Of a stretch of 5,231 bases of DNA, positions 1 through 5,175 are shown piece after piece. Made by a program: the position numbers and the translations under genes. Source of the DNA: Bacillota bacterium (GTDB lineage: Bacteria > Bacillota > Clostridia > Clostridiales > Clostridiaceae); the NCBI GenBank assembly GCA_021779235.1, contig JAJYBA010000121.1, forward strand, positions 1-5,231. Reading direction: 5' to 3'. Each line of letters opens with the position of its first letter. The stretch's first letter is position 1. Under the pieces are notes generated by a model. That model did no database searches and had not been told where the DNA came from. It saw nothing but the letters and a program-made list of their open reading frames with translations.

Positions 1-51
1 AGTTTAACCAAATTAACATGTTATACTGTTTTATATTAGCCATATATAACC

Positions 52-81
52 ATTATACATTTATTTCCTCTTTAATATCAA
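52..81 (-). promoter_or_regulatory. Leftward sigma-A-type promoter, gene outside window
   Basis: On the minus strand a TTGATA -35 box (76-81, 5/6 to consensus) is followed after 18 bases by a perfect TATAAT -10 box (52-57). Transcription would start near 45 and leave the window at its left edge, so the gene served is not visible. It lies just downstream of the spo0E-like gene's terminator, as expected for a new transcription unit. A 10-base palindrome, TAACATGTTA (14-23), falls in the presumed leader and could be an operator, but short palindromes are common in DNA this AT-rich. Confidence 0.55.
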
Positions 82-97
82 TATAAAATTGCATATT

Positions 98-125
98 AAA
101 AACCCACATCTTAAGATGTGGGTTT
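98..125 (-). terminator. Rho-independent terminator of spo0E-like gene
   Basis: Positions 100-125 form a perfect 26-base palindrome (AAACCCACATCTT and its complement). On the minus strand the stem ends in GGG followed by a run of five T (98-102). It lies 71 bases past the stop codon of the leftward spo0E-like gene and before the next leftward promoter. The right side has only three T, so it should work mainly leftward. Confidence 0.85.
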
Positions 126-208
126 ACTTGCCATGACATATAAACTTAATATTCACTGAGAATTTTTTTAAAGTTTACTTAGAAATTCAATCTCACCTAT
201 GGCAAGTA
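125..208 (-). repeat. 10-bp inverted repeat bracketing the spo0E-like stop codon and 3' UTR
   Basis: TACTTGCCAT at 125-134 is the exact reverse complement of ATGGCAAGTA at 199-208, with 64 bases between. In the leftward transcript one arm covers the last sense codons and enters the stop codon, and the other sits directly against the terminator hairpin. The two could pair to close the 3' UTR into a loop stacked on the terminator. The sequence match is certain; a function is not shown. Confidence 0.4.
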
Positions 209-361
209 TTTATTGGAATAATAAATATATATAAGCTTGTCCAGTTCCTGACTAAGTCTTAGAATTTCTCCTTCATGTAAGGTTATTTCTTTCATTCCCA
301 CTAACCTATTTAATTCTTCTCTTATTTTCTCCATTGTTTTTTCTATAGTATCTCTCTTCAA
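197..361 (-). CDS. Spo0E-family aspartyl-phosphate phosphatase (small)
   Basis: A protein of about 54 residues. Its SQELD signature (Ser37-Asp41) is the hallmark of the Spo0E family, small phosphatases that remove phosphate from the aspartate of response regulators. The rest fits the family's two-helix hairpin: a charged first helix (about residues 5-24), a short turn, and a second helix carrying the motif and ending in a hydrophobic, tyrosine-rich stretch. In clostridia, which generally lack the Spo0F phosphorelay, the likely target is Spo0A~P itself (family inference). Start choice: AGGAG lies 9 bases before the TTG at 361 but directly abuts the in-frame ATG at 370, too close to serve it. 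The ATG would add three residues, and a stop lies just upstream. The gene has its own promoter and terminator. It follows the activase operon in the same direction, with no clear terminator between. Confidence 0.85.
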   Translation of the reverse strand: MKRDTIEKTMEKIREELNRLVGMKEITLHEGEILRLSQELDKLIYIYYSNKYLP

Positions 362-382
362 ATCCTTCATCTCCTGTATATC

Positions 383-435
383 TACTACAATATAAATAGT
401 ACATATTTGCTATTACATATTATTATATTGTAGTA
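383..435. repeat. 13-bp inverted repeat overlapping the spo0E-like promoter
   Basis: TACTACAATATAA (383-395) and its exact reverse complement (423-435) are separated by 27 bases. The right arm covers most of the -10 box of the spo0E-like promoter. The left arm lies about 20-33 bases into the predicted transcript, just before the ribosome binding site. Because one arm is upstream of the transcription start, the repeat would act as DNA, for example as a two-site operator, rather than as an RNA hairpin. The symmetry is seen directly; the operator role is inference. Confidence 0.5.
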
Positions 436-450
436 AATAATTGGTTTCAA
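422..450 (-). promoter_or_regulatory. Sigma-A-type promoter of spo0E-like gene
   Basis: On the minus strand TTGAAA (445-450, 5/6 to the -35 consensus) is followed after exactly 17 bases by a perfect TATAAT (422-427). The start would be near 415, giving a leader of about 50 bases before the spo0E-like start. The -35 box sits inside a tiny GTTTC/GAAAC hairpin with a 3-base loop. No Spo0A box (TGTCGAA-like) was seen. Confidence 0.7.
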
Positions 451-513
451 GGAAACAAAGTTTTAATTTTTTGTTAAGTATAGTAATAATATCTTTGAAT
501 TTCAGTAATAAAT

Positions 514-1470
514 TTATATTACCATCTTACTACTCCATTTTCCACACCTATCTCCAAAGCAGCCTACAGTTTTTTCTCCATCTTTTATTGCAATTACTTC
601 ACAATTATTACCGCAACCATTGCACTCAATATTTCTGGGTATAAAATCATTAGCTGCTATTTCAAAGCCTTTAAAATTTGTTTTTCCTTTCCTAATAAGT
701 TCGTCCTTTGAAAGTATTGCTGCTCCTATAGCACCCATTACATCATAGTGCTCTGGAACATAAATTTCAGTTCCTAGGGCTCTTTCAAAAGCTGCTTTAA
801 TGCCTTTATTAGCTGCAACCCCACCTTGAAAAAATATTTTGGAGCGAATTTCTTTCCCTTTCCCTACATTGCTAAGATAATTTCTTACTAGAGCTTCACA
901 AAGGCCTCCAATTATGTCTTCTTCTTTATAGCCTAGCTGTTGCTTATGTATCATGTCAGATTCCGCAAAAACAGCACATCTTCCAGCTATTCTTACAGGT
1001 GCTTTTGACCTTAATGCATACTCTCCAAAATTTTCAATAGGTATCTCTAAGCGTTCTGCCTGTCTGTCAAGAAAAGACCCAGTACCTGCTGCACATACAG
1101 TATTCATTGCAAAATCTGTCACTATGCCATTTTTTAATAGAATTATCTTTGAATCTTGCCCTCCAATTTCTAAGATGGTACTTACAGCTTTATCGATTTC
1201 TAAAGCAGCCACTGCATGAGCGGTAATTTCATTTTTTATTATGTCTCCACCCATTAAAAAAGAAGCCATATGTCTTCCGCTACCTGTAGTTCCTACTGAG
1301 CTTATTTGCATATTGTCGTATTTTTTACTTAAAATTTCGAATCCATATTGGATTGCCTTTATAGGTTTACCCTTTGTTCTTAGATATAATTTTTCAATAA
1401 CCTTTAAAGTATTATCTAATAGTACAATATTAGTACTTACAGATCCTACATCAACTCCCATATAGTACAT
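514..1470 (-). CDS. Acyl-CoA dehydratase activase (BadF/BadG/BcrA/HgdC-type ATPase)
   Basis: A 318-residue ATPase of the ASKHA fold. Known relatives form a homodimer bridged by one [4Fe-4S] cluster and use ATP to push a low-potential electron onto a dehydratase or reductase partner. Visible motifs are the phosphate loop GVDVGSVSTN (5-14), GTTGSGR (60-66), EIGGQDSK (101-108), a cluster cysteine in CAAGTG (Cys126) and a second in GRCAVFAES (Cys165), matching the spacing of the two HgdC cluster ligands, and late QGGVAAN (215-221). Unlike the roughly 260-residue HgdC, it has a tail (about 270-318) with Cys283, 286, 290, 304 and 309, possibly a second metal site. The ATG at 1470 is placed by AAAGGAG 8 bases upstream. 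The gene overlaps the preceding one by 20 bases and is last in its operon. Family assignment is firm; the partner and substrate are not. Confidence 0.93.
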   Translation of the reverse strand: MYYMGVDVGSVSTNIVLLDNTLKVIEKLYLRTKGKPIKAIQYGFEILSKKYDNMQISSVGTTGSGRHMASFLMGGDIIKNEITAHAVAALEIDKAVSTILEIGGQDSKIILLKNGIVTDFAMNTVCAAGTGSFLDRQAERLEIPIENFGEYALRSKAPVRIAGRCAVFAESDMIHKQQLGYKEEDIIGGLCEALVRNYLSNVGKGKEIRSKIFFQGGVAANKGIKAAFERALGTEIYVPEHYDVMGAIGAAILSKDELIRKGKTNFKGFEIAANDFIPRNIECNGCGNNCEVIAIKDGEKTVGCFGDRCGKWSSKMVI

Positions 1471-2548
1471 TATCTTTTCTCCTTTCTAACATATCTACAA
1501 ATGCTTCTATTCTAGTAACATACCCTGCTTCTCCTGTCATTTCGTCTACTACCAAGGTCATTATTGGAAAATCTTTATCATTTGAAATTGCAGGCAAAAT
1601 AGCTTTTGATACAATTTCCGGCATACATCCCATAGGAAAAATTTGAATTGCTCCATCAAACTTCTCTTTTTCTGCAAGCAAAACTTCTCCTATGCATTCT
1701 CTACCGTGTCCACCAATATAATATGGAAGATATTCTCTAGAAGCTAATCTTATGTCAATTGAGTTAAGCTTTAAACTGCTAAGTAGCATATCCTTAACCC
1801 ACCAACTAGGGGTAAGCATTCTTTTAGTGGTTACACCGTAATCCATAAGTTTATCTTCTATATAAAGATTAGAAAAGGGTTCGATTACAGTATAAATCTC
1901 ACCAATAATTGCAATTTTCACTGGTGACTTATGCTTATTAATAGGAACCTCTTTGATCTTATTTTTATATTCTTTCAAGATATTCACCATATGTGATGGT
2001 GAAGTTGCTTTAGCAGCATCAATTTTACAATCTTTTAAAAGCTTCTTAAAGTCTCCTTTATTTACTTCAAAACCTGTTAAATAATGTGATCTACTTTCAA
2101 TTTTTTCTATTAAATCAATTACATCATAAGCTACCTTTAATGCTCTAATTTTTTGAACTTTACTTTTTGAACTGTTTTCTGAGATTTTGTATAAGCGATT
2201 TAGGAATTCCTCTTTCCCTATATCAAAAGGACTATCAATTACTATGAAGGTCAAATCGTGTCCTATTTTCTTTAGTGCATTCATTTGTAACTCACAATAT
2301 TCACCGAATCTACAAGGACCACAACTTCCAACGATAATTATAGTATCTGCTCCCTTATCTATACTCTGCAAATAATTGCCCATCATAATCTTATATGGTA
2401 AACACATTTCTTCTGATGAAAACTTTGAGCCTAGCTCTAATACCTCATTACTACTAAATGGTGGAATTATACATTCTATTCCTAAACCATCGAATAGTGC
2501 TTTAGCTGCAAGATATGTGTTCCCTAAATGCGGAAATGTTATCTTCAC
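1451..2548 (-). CDS. 2-hydroxyacyl-CoA dehydratase-like/CoA-activase-related Fe-S protein
   Basis: A 365-residue cytoplasmic protein with no signal peptide or membrane segment. It resembles the electron-accepting component of the 2-hydroxyacyl-CoA dehydratase superfamily, often annotated in clostridia as a CoA protein activase. Candidate Fe-S ligands are Cys49 (EEMCLP), Cys76, Cys79 and Cys85 (GSCGPCRFGEYC), Cys285 (RECIGE) and Cys308 (PMGCMP). Its last part matches the upstream gene's product: from Val334 to Lys358, 19 of 25 residues are identical, ending in ERRK. The GTG at 2548 is preferred because AAAGGAGG lies 7 bases ahead. A TTG at 2566 would lie before that site and add six residues encoded by the SD itself. 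It overlaps the upstream gene by 47 bases and the downstream activase by 20. It probably partners the activase; the substrate is unknown. Confidence 0.85.
   Translation of the reverse strand: MKITFPHLGNTYLAAKALFDGLGIECIIPPFSSNEVLELGSKFSSEEMCLPYKIMMGNYLQSIDKGADTIIIVGSCGPCRFGEYCELQMNALKKIGHDLTFIVIDSPFDIGKEEFLNRLYKISENSSKSKVQKIRALKVAYDVIDLIEKIESRSHYLTGFEVNKGDFKKLLKDCKIDAAKATSPSHMVNILKEYKNKIKEVPINKHKSPVKIAIIGEIYTVIEPFSNLYIEDKLMDYGVTTKRMLTPSWWVKDMLLSSLKLNSIDIRLASREYLPYYIGGHGRECIGEVLLAEKEKFDGAIQIFPMGCMPEIVSKAILPAISNDKDFPIMTLVVDEMTGEAGYVTRIEAFVDMLERRKDNVLYGS
1479..1485 (-). promoter_or_regulatory. Shine-Dalgarno of the activase gene, inside the upstream ORF
   Basis: AAAGGAG on the minus strand, 8 bases before the activase ATG. 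It lies within codons for the Glu-Arg-Arg-Lys motif near the end of the preceding protein, which terminates 20 bases into the activase gene. This arrangement favours translational coupling and fixes the start. Confidence 0.85.
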
Positions 2549-3440
2549 TATTTTTCCTCCTTTCAATCATATCAATAAAGGCCTCAATCCTCGTATCTAG
2601 ACCTCCTTCACCTGTATGTTCATCAACCTTTAGAACTAGGAGTGGAAAATCCTCAATCTTTTCTTTAATAAGTTCAAGTACCACTGAGTCTATTCCGCAG
2701 GCGAAGGATGATATGTATATTGCTCCATCCAATTCATTGCTTTTTGCGATGCTAGTTGCAAACCCATAAGAATTAGCAGCAAAAGTCCAAAATGGCCTTT
2801 TAAAAAGAGTTTTTACTTCTGACTTAATTTGTTCTTCTTCAACACATTCCTCTGTTATTACCCCTACTCCCAATTTGTTTAATTTCTTTACTATATCCAT
2901 ATTAATAAAAGTATCATAAAGATTATATGGATGCCCTACTAAAGCAATAGTTTTTTTATAGCCTTCATCTTTAATTCCAAATTTAAAATTCTTCTGTTCT
3001 TCTAAAGCTTTGTTAAATGCACCTTTTATTTTATTTACATCTTTCGTAATCATCTTCCCAAGTTTTTTGCACCAAGTATATAACTCCTTCTCATTAGTAG
3101 CATATATAGGCTCAATCATTACCTTTGGCATATCAGGTATGCTATATAATATCATTTCTGGAAGCCCACAAAACTTTGGACATATAAATTCTCGCTCCCG
3201 AGTCCTCATAATTCTAGGAATTACTAATAAATCACATCTATCCTTTATATCTACTACGTGTCCATGAAATATCTTTATAGGCAAGCAAGCCTCGTCTACA
3301 CAGTATTTAACCCCTTGATTTAAAATGTTTTTATTTGTATCTGTAGATGTAATTACTTCTGCATCTAGTTCAATTAAAAATCTTTCAATAAAAGGGTAAT
3401 ATTTATAATATAATAAGCCTTTGGGAATACCAACTTTCAT
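2502..3440 (-). CDS. Acyl-CoA dehydratase activase-related protein (DUF2229-type)
   Basis: A 312-residue protein, first gene of the three-gene operon. The N-terminus, GIPKGLLYYKYYPF (4-17), is typical of DUF2229 proteins, which occur alone or within very long fused activases of anaerobes. Cysteines likely to bind an Fe-S cluster are Cys47 and Cys52 (CVDEACLP), Cys87 and Cys91 (CPKFCG) and Cys248 (FACGID). The C-terminal segment (Val272-Lys296, VDEHTGEGG through ERRK) is paralogous to the end of the next gene's product, suggesting two related subunits of one complex. The ATG at 3440 has AAGGAGG 5 bases upstream; a longer TTG start at 3476 would put that site inside the gene. The final 16 residues after ERRK are encoded in DNA that also encodes the next protein's start. 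No strong promoter was found in the 120 bases upstream. Biochemical role unknown. Confidence 0.85.
   Translation of the reverse strand: MKVGIPKGLLYYKYYPFIERFLIELDAEVITSTDTNKNILNQGVKYCVDEACLPIKIFHGHVVDIKDRCDLLVIPRIMRTREREFICPKFCGLPEMILYSIPDMPKVMIEPIYATNEKELYTWCKKLGKMITKDVNKIKGAFNKALEEQKNFKFGIKDEGYKKTIALVGHPYNLYDTFINMDIVKKLNKLGVGVITEECVEEEQIKSEVKTLFKRPFWTFAANSYGFATSIAKSNELDGAIYISSFACGIDSVVLELIKEKIEDFPLLVLKVDEHTGEGGLDTRIEAFIDMIERRKNSEDNISAFREHISCS
2556..2563 (-). promoter_or_regulatory. Shine-Dalgarno of the middle operon gene, inside the upstream ORF
   Basis: AAAGGAGG on the minus strand, 7 bases before the GTG at 2548. It is read in the upstream frame as part of Glu-Arg-Arg-Lys. It decides the GTG over the earlier in-frame TTG and repeats the arrangement seen at the next junction of the operon. 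Confidence 0.85.
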
Positions 3441-3445
3441 AATTA

Positions 3446-3452
3446 CCTCCTT
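3446..3452 (-). promoter_or_regulatory. Shine-Dalgarno of the first operon gene
   Basis: AAGGAGG on the minus strand, 5 bases before the ATG at 3440, which supports that start over an in-frame TTG 36 bases earlier. About 30 bases upstream lies a small symmetric element, CAATT-ATC-AATTG (3474-3486), that could be an operator half. I found no convincing -35/-10 pair for this operon between 3453 and 3560. Confidence 0.75.
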
Positions 3453-3560
3453 GTCATTCTCACGGGTACAAAACAATTATCAATTGCTCTGTTCCTTGCA
3501 TTCTTTCTACTGGCACTTCTCTATTCTGAACTTTTAAACTAAAAAGTATTCCTAAAATAT

Positions 3561-3585
3561 AAAAAACCTGGATTTGACATCCAGG
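3561..3585 (-). terminator. Rho-independent terminator of the amidase gene
   Basis: On the minus strand CCTGGAT and ATCCAGG form a 7-bp stem with a 5-base loop, followed directly by six T (3561-3566). It begins 3 bases past the amidase stop codon. It isolates the amidase from the activase operon downstream, implying that operon has its own promoter. Confidence 0.88.
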
Positions 3586-3588
3586 CTT

Positions 3589-4545
3589 TTATCCTATTAA
3601 TTTTGTCCAAGTAATGTTCCCCACTATACCATCAGATACTAATCTCCTTGCGTTTTGATATGTCATTATAGCTTTTTTAGTATCATTGCCAAATATTCCA
3701 TCTACAGTTGTATTTAATCTCCACTGAATATAACGATTAGCAACAATATTATTATTCCCAAATTCCAATACAGGCTTATTTAAAATATTTACTAATGCTT
3801 CATTTGTCTGCAAATCAACAACTCCATTTATTTCTAAACCTGTTATGCTTTGAAATCTCTTAATGGCAGATGCGGTTTTTTCTCCCATAATTCCATCTTC
3901 AGTAAGTTTCTTCCCAGTGGAATCTAATATATTTAATATATTTAATGCCTTTTGTATTTTTAACAATACAAGACTTGAAGGAGATTTCACCTCTTCATTT
4001 TCAATCACCTTTTCGTCCTTAATCTCTTTTTCATTAACAGAACTTCCTATTAGCCCTTTTACGATAGCATTTGCCATCTTTTCTACATCATATTTTTCCA
4101 TATCCTCTTTAGAATCCACAAATCCACCTTCTATAAGTATGGCAGGCATTTTTGTGTGTTTTAGTACATATAACCAGCTACCATCCTTTACCCCTCTATT
4201 AACATAGCCTAGTGTTGCTATCTCATCTACAACTCTTTTAGCTATTTCTCTACTTGCTTTTGATATTGCAAATACTTCTGTTCCACGTCCGCCACCTGCA
4301 TTGAAATGGATAGACACATAGAAATCTACTTTTTCTTCATTTGCTTTGTTTATTCTTCTATAAAGTGAGTTACTTAAACTAGAAGCATAACTAGGAGTGC
4401 AATACACTACCTCATGTTTAAGCACTTTCAGTTTTTCTATAACTAGAGCTCCAACTTCTTTATTTAACTCATCCTCTTTTCTGATGCCCACTGCTCCCGT
4501 GTCTACAGGTGGGCAGTTGTGCCCAATATCTATTCCATATTTCAA
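3589..4545 (-). CDS. N-acetylmuramoyl-L-alanine amidase with peptidoglycan-binding repeats
   Basis: A 318-residue cell-wall hydrolase that would cut the bond between MurNAc and L-alanine. The Amidase_3 domain spans about residues 2-170. Likely zinc ligands are His9 (DIGHN), Glu24 (KEDELN) and His80 (SIHFN), with catalytic Glu139 (LIEGGF). A Lys/Glu-rich linker (about 171-190) leads to two PG_binding_1-like repeats: about 192-255 (DGIMGEKTASAIKRFQ core) and about 266-318 (DGIFGNDTKKAIMTYQ, then DGIVG near the end). No signal peptide or membrane segment is present, so export would need a holin or cell lysis, as for phage endolysins or mother-cell lysis amidases. No holin or phage gene is nearby. 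The TTG start at 4545 is set by AAAGGAGG 7 bases upstream. It is a single-gene unit with its own terminator, divergent from the lipoprotein gene. Confidence 0.93.
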   Translation of the reverse strand: MKYGIDIGHNCPPVDTGAVGIRKEDELNKEVGALVIEKLKVLKHEVVYCTPSYASSLSNSLYRRINKANEEKVDFYVSIHFNAGGGRGTEVFAISKASREIAKRVVDEIATLGYVNRGVKDGSWLYVLKHTKMPAILIEGGFVDSKEDMEKYDVEKMANAIVKGLIGSSVNEKEIKDEKVIENEEVKSPSSLVLLKIQKALNILNILDSTGKKLTEDGIMGEKTASAIKRFQSITGLEINGVVDLQTNEALVNILNKPVLEFGNNNIVANRYIQWRLNTTVDGIFGNDTKKAIMTYQNARRLVSDGIVGNITWTKLIG

Positions 4546-4602
4546 AGTAGCCCCTCCTTTGCTTTAAATTTTGATTTTTAGCAAATTTTTTAACCCTTAG
4601 TT

Positions 4603-4629
4603 TAAAATATGCTAATATCTATTTTTTGT
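4603..4629 (-). promoter_or_regulatory. Candidate sporulation-type (sigma-K-like) promoter for the amidase
   Basis: On the minus strand CATATTTTA (4603-4611) fits the CATAnnnTA -10 pattern known for Bacillus sigma-K, and an AC (4628-4629) lies 16 bases upstream, the expected -35 core and spacing. The start would be near 4596, about 50 bases before the TTG. A weaker sigma-A reading (TACACA, 17 bases, TATTTT, 4/6 each) covers the same bases. The DNA is very AT-rich, so a chance match is quite possible. Confidence 0.3.
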
Positions 4630-4632
4630 GTA

Positions 4633-4660
4633 ATAAAAGATAATTAAGCAACATATTTTA
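4633..4660 (+). promoter_or_regulatory. Candidate sporulation-type (sigma-E-like) promoter for the lipoprotein
   Basis: CATATTTTA (4652-4660) is preceded at 16 bases by ATA (4633-4635), the spacing of the Bacillus sigma-E pattern (ATA, 16 bases, CATAcanT). The -10 matches only about five of eight positions. The start would be near 4667, some 23 bases before the TTG. The same nine bases occur inverted at 4603-4611 facing the amidase. No better sigma-A promoter was found here; confidence is low because of base composition. Confidence 0.25.
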
Positions 4661-4689
4661 TTTACAGGGCAGTGGAAGGATGTGATTAA

Positions 4690-5175
4690 TTGAATATTAA
4701 TTTAAAAAAATATATTTTAATGCTAATGTGCGCTTTTTTTTCTTTAAGTCTTTTAGGCTGTAATTATAATGTAGGTAAAAACTTATTTATAAAAAGTAAA
4801 CCAAACAATTATTATTATACCAATTTGTTAATGAAGGATTTATCTCTAGAAAAGCCGGTGGAGCTTTATGCTCTATATATGAATTTTTATAAGAAGAAGG
4901 ATTTTTCAAAGGAAGATTTATCTACCTTCATTGAGTTTTTTAATTCATTAAATAATAATAGTTTTATAGAAAAACCAGCAAAGTTACCAACTAAACCACT
5001 ATATAAAATATTTTTAACCTTTAGTGAAAATAAATATGTGATAAATGTCTATAACGAAACTTTTATTTCCATCTATCCCTGGGATGGTGGCTACAGCATG
5101 GATTACATTGACACAAGTAAAATGTACAAAGCCTATAATCTTTATGGCCTATGCAAATATCTTATTCCTAAATAA
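4690..5175 (+). CDS. Small secreted lipoprotein of unknown function
   Basis: A 161-residue protein with a clear lipoprotein signal: Lys6-Lys7, a hydrophobic stretch (8-22), then lipobox LLGC with the lipidated cysteine at Cys24. The mature part should be anchored on the outer face of the membrane. It is rich in Lys, Asn and Tyr, with no catalytic motif I can name. It contains an aromatic segment YPWDGGYSMDYID in its last third. It resembles small uncharacterised clostridial lipoproteins, possibly the DUF4883 type, but that is a recollection, not a search. The TTG start at 4690 follows AAGGATGTGAT, which differs by one base from the full anti-SD complement. An ATG at 4682 is followed at once by a stop. 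It is a single-gene unit divergent from the amidase, with a terminator abutting its stop codon. Function unknown. Confidence 0.85.
   Translation: MNINLKKYILMLMCAFFSLSLLGCNYNVGKNLFIKSKPNNYYYTNLLMKDLSLEKPVELYALYMNFYKKKDFSKEDLSTFIEFFNSLNNNSFIEKPAKLPTKPLYKIFLTFSENKYVINVYNETFISIYPWDGGYSMDYIDTSKMYKAYNLYGLCKYLIPK

Noticed and set aside
31..60. Nine-codon leftward ORF (start 60) with GAGG 6 bases upstream
   Set aside because: Too short and ends at once. Its first codons coincide with a perfect TATAAT that pairs with a -35 box, so a promoter explains the bases better.
444..456. GTTTC-AAG-GAAAC as a terminator for the activase operon
   Set aside because: The stem is only 5 bp with no T run after it on the minus strand, and it overlaps the -35 box of the spo0E-like promoter.
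441..644. Rightward open frames over 441-644 and within the leftward genes (953-1219, 1241-1465, 2187-2600, 2515-2769, 3010-3267, 3863-4207)
   Set aside because: Antisense shadows of well-supported genes. They lack family motifs and convincing SD sites, and show low-complexity hydrophobic or Ser-rich composition.
514..2548. Calling the operon a 2-hydroxyglutaryl-CoA or lactoyl-CoA dehydratase
   Set aside because: The activase family is clear, but substrate-specific subunits and CoA transferase are absent and the partner proteins are not standard HgdA/HgdB lengths or sequences.
3460..3501. 13-codon leftward ORF before the activase operon, as a leader peptide
   Set aside because: Only a weak SD (AGAAAGA) directly before it, no run of regulatory codons and no attenuator hairpin after it.
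3511..3526. TGGCAC on the plus strand as a sigma-54 -24 element
   Set aside because: The -12 position reads TATT instead of TTGC, and it would point into the 3' end of the convergent amidase gene.
3574..3602. Perfect TTGACA on the plus strand as a promoter
   Set aside because: It forms the loop and first base of the amidase terminator, has no -10 better than 3-4/6 at proper spacing, and leads to no rightward gene.
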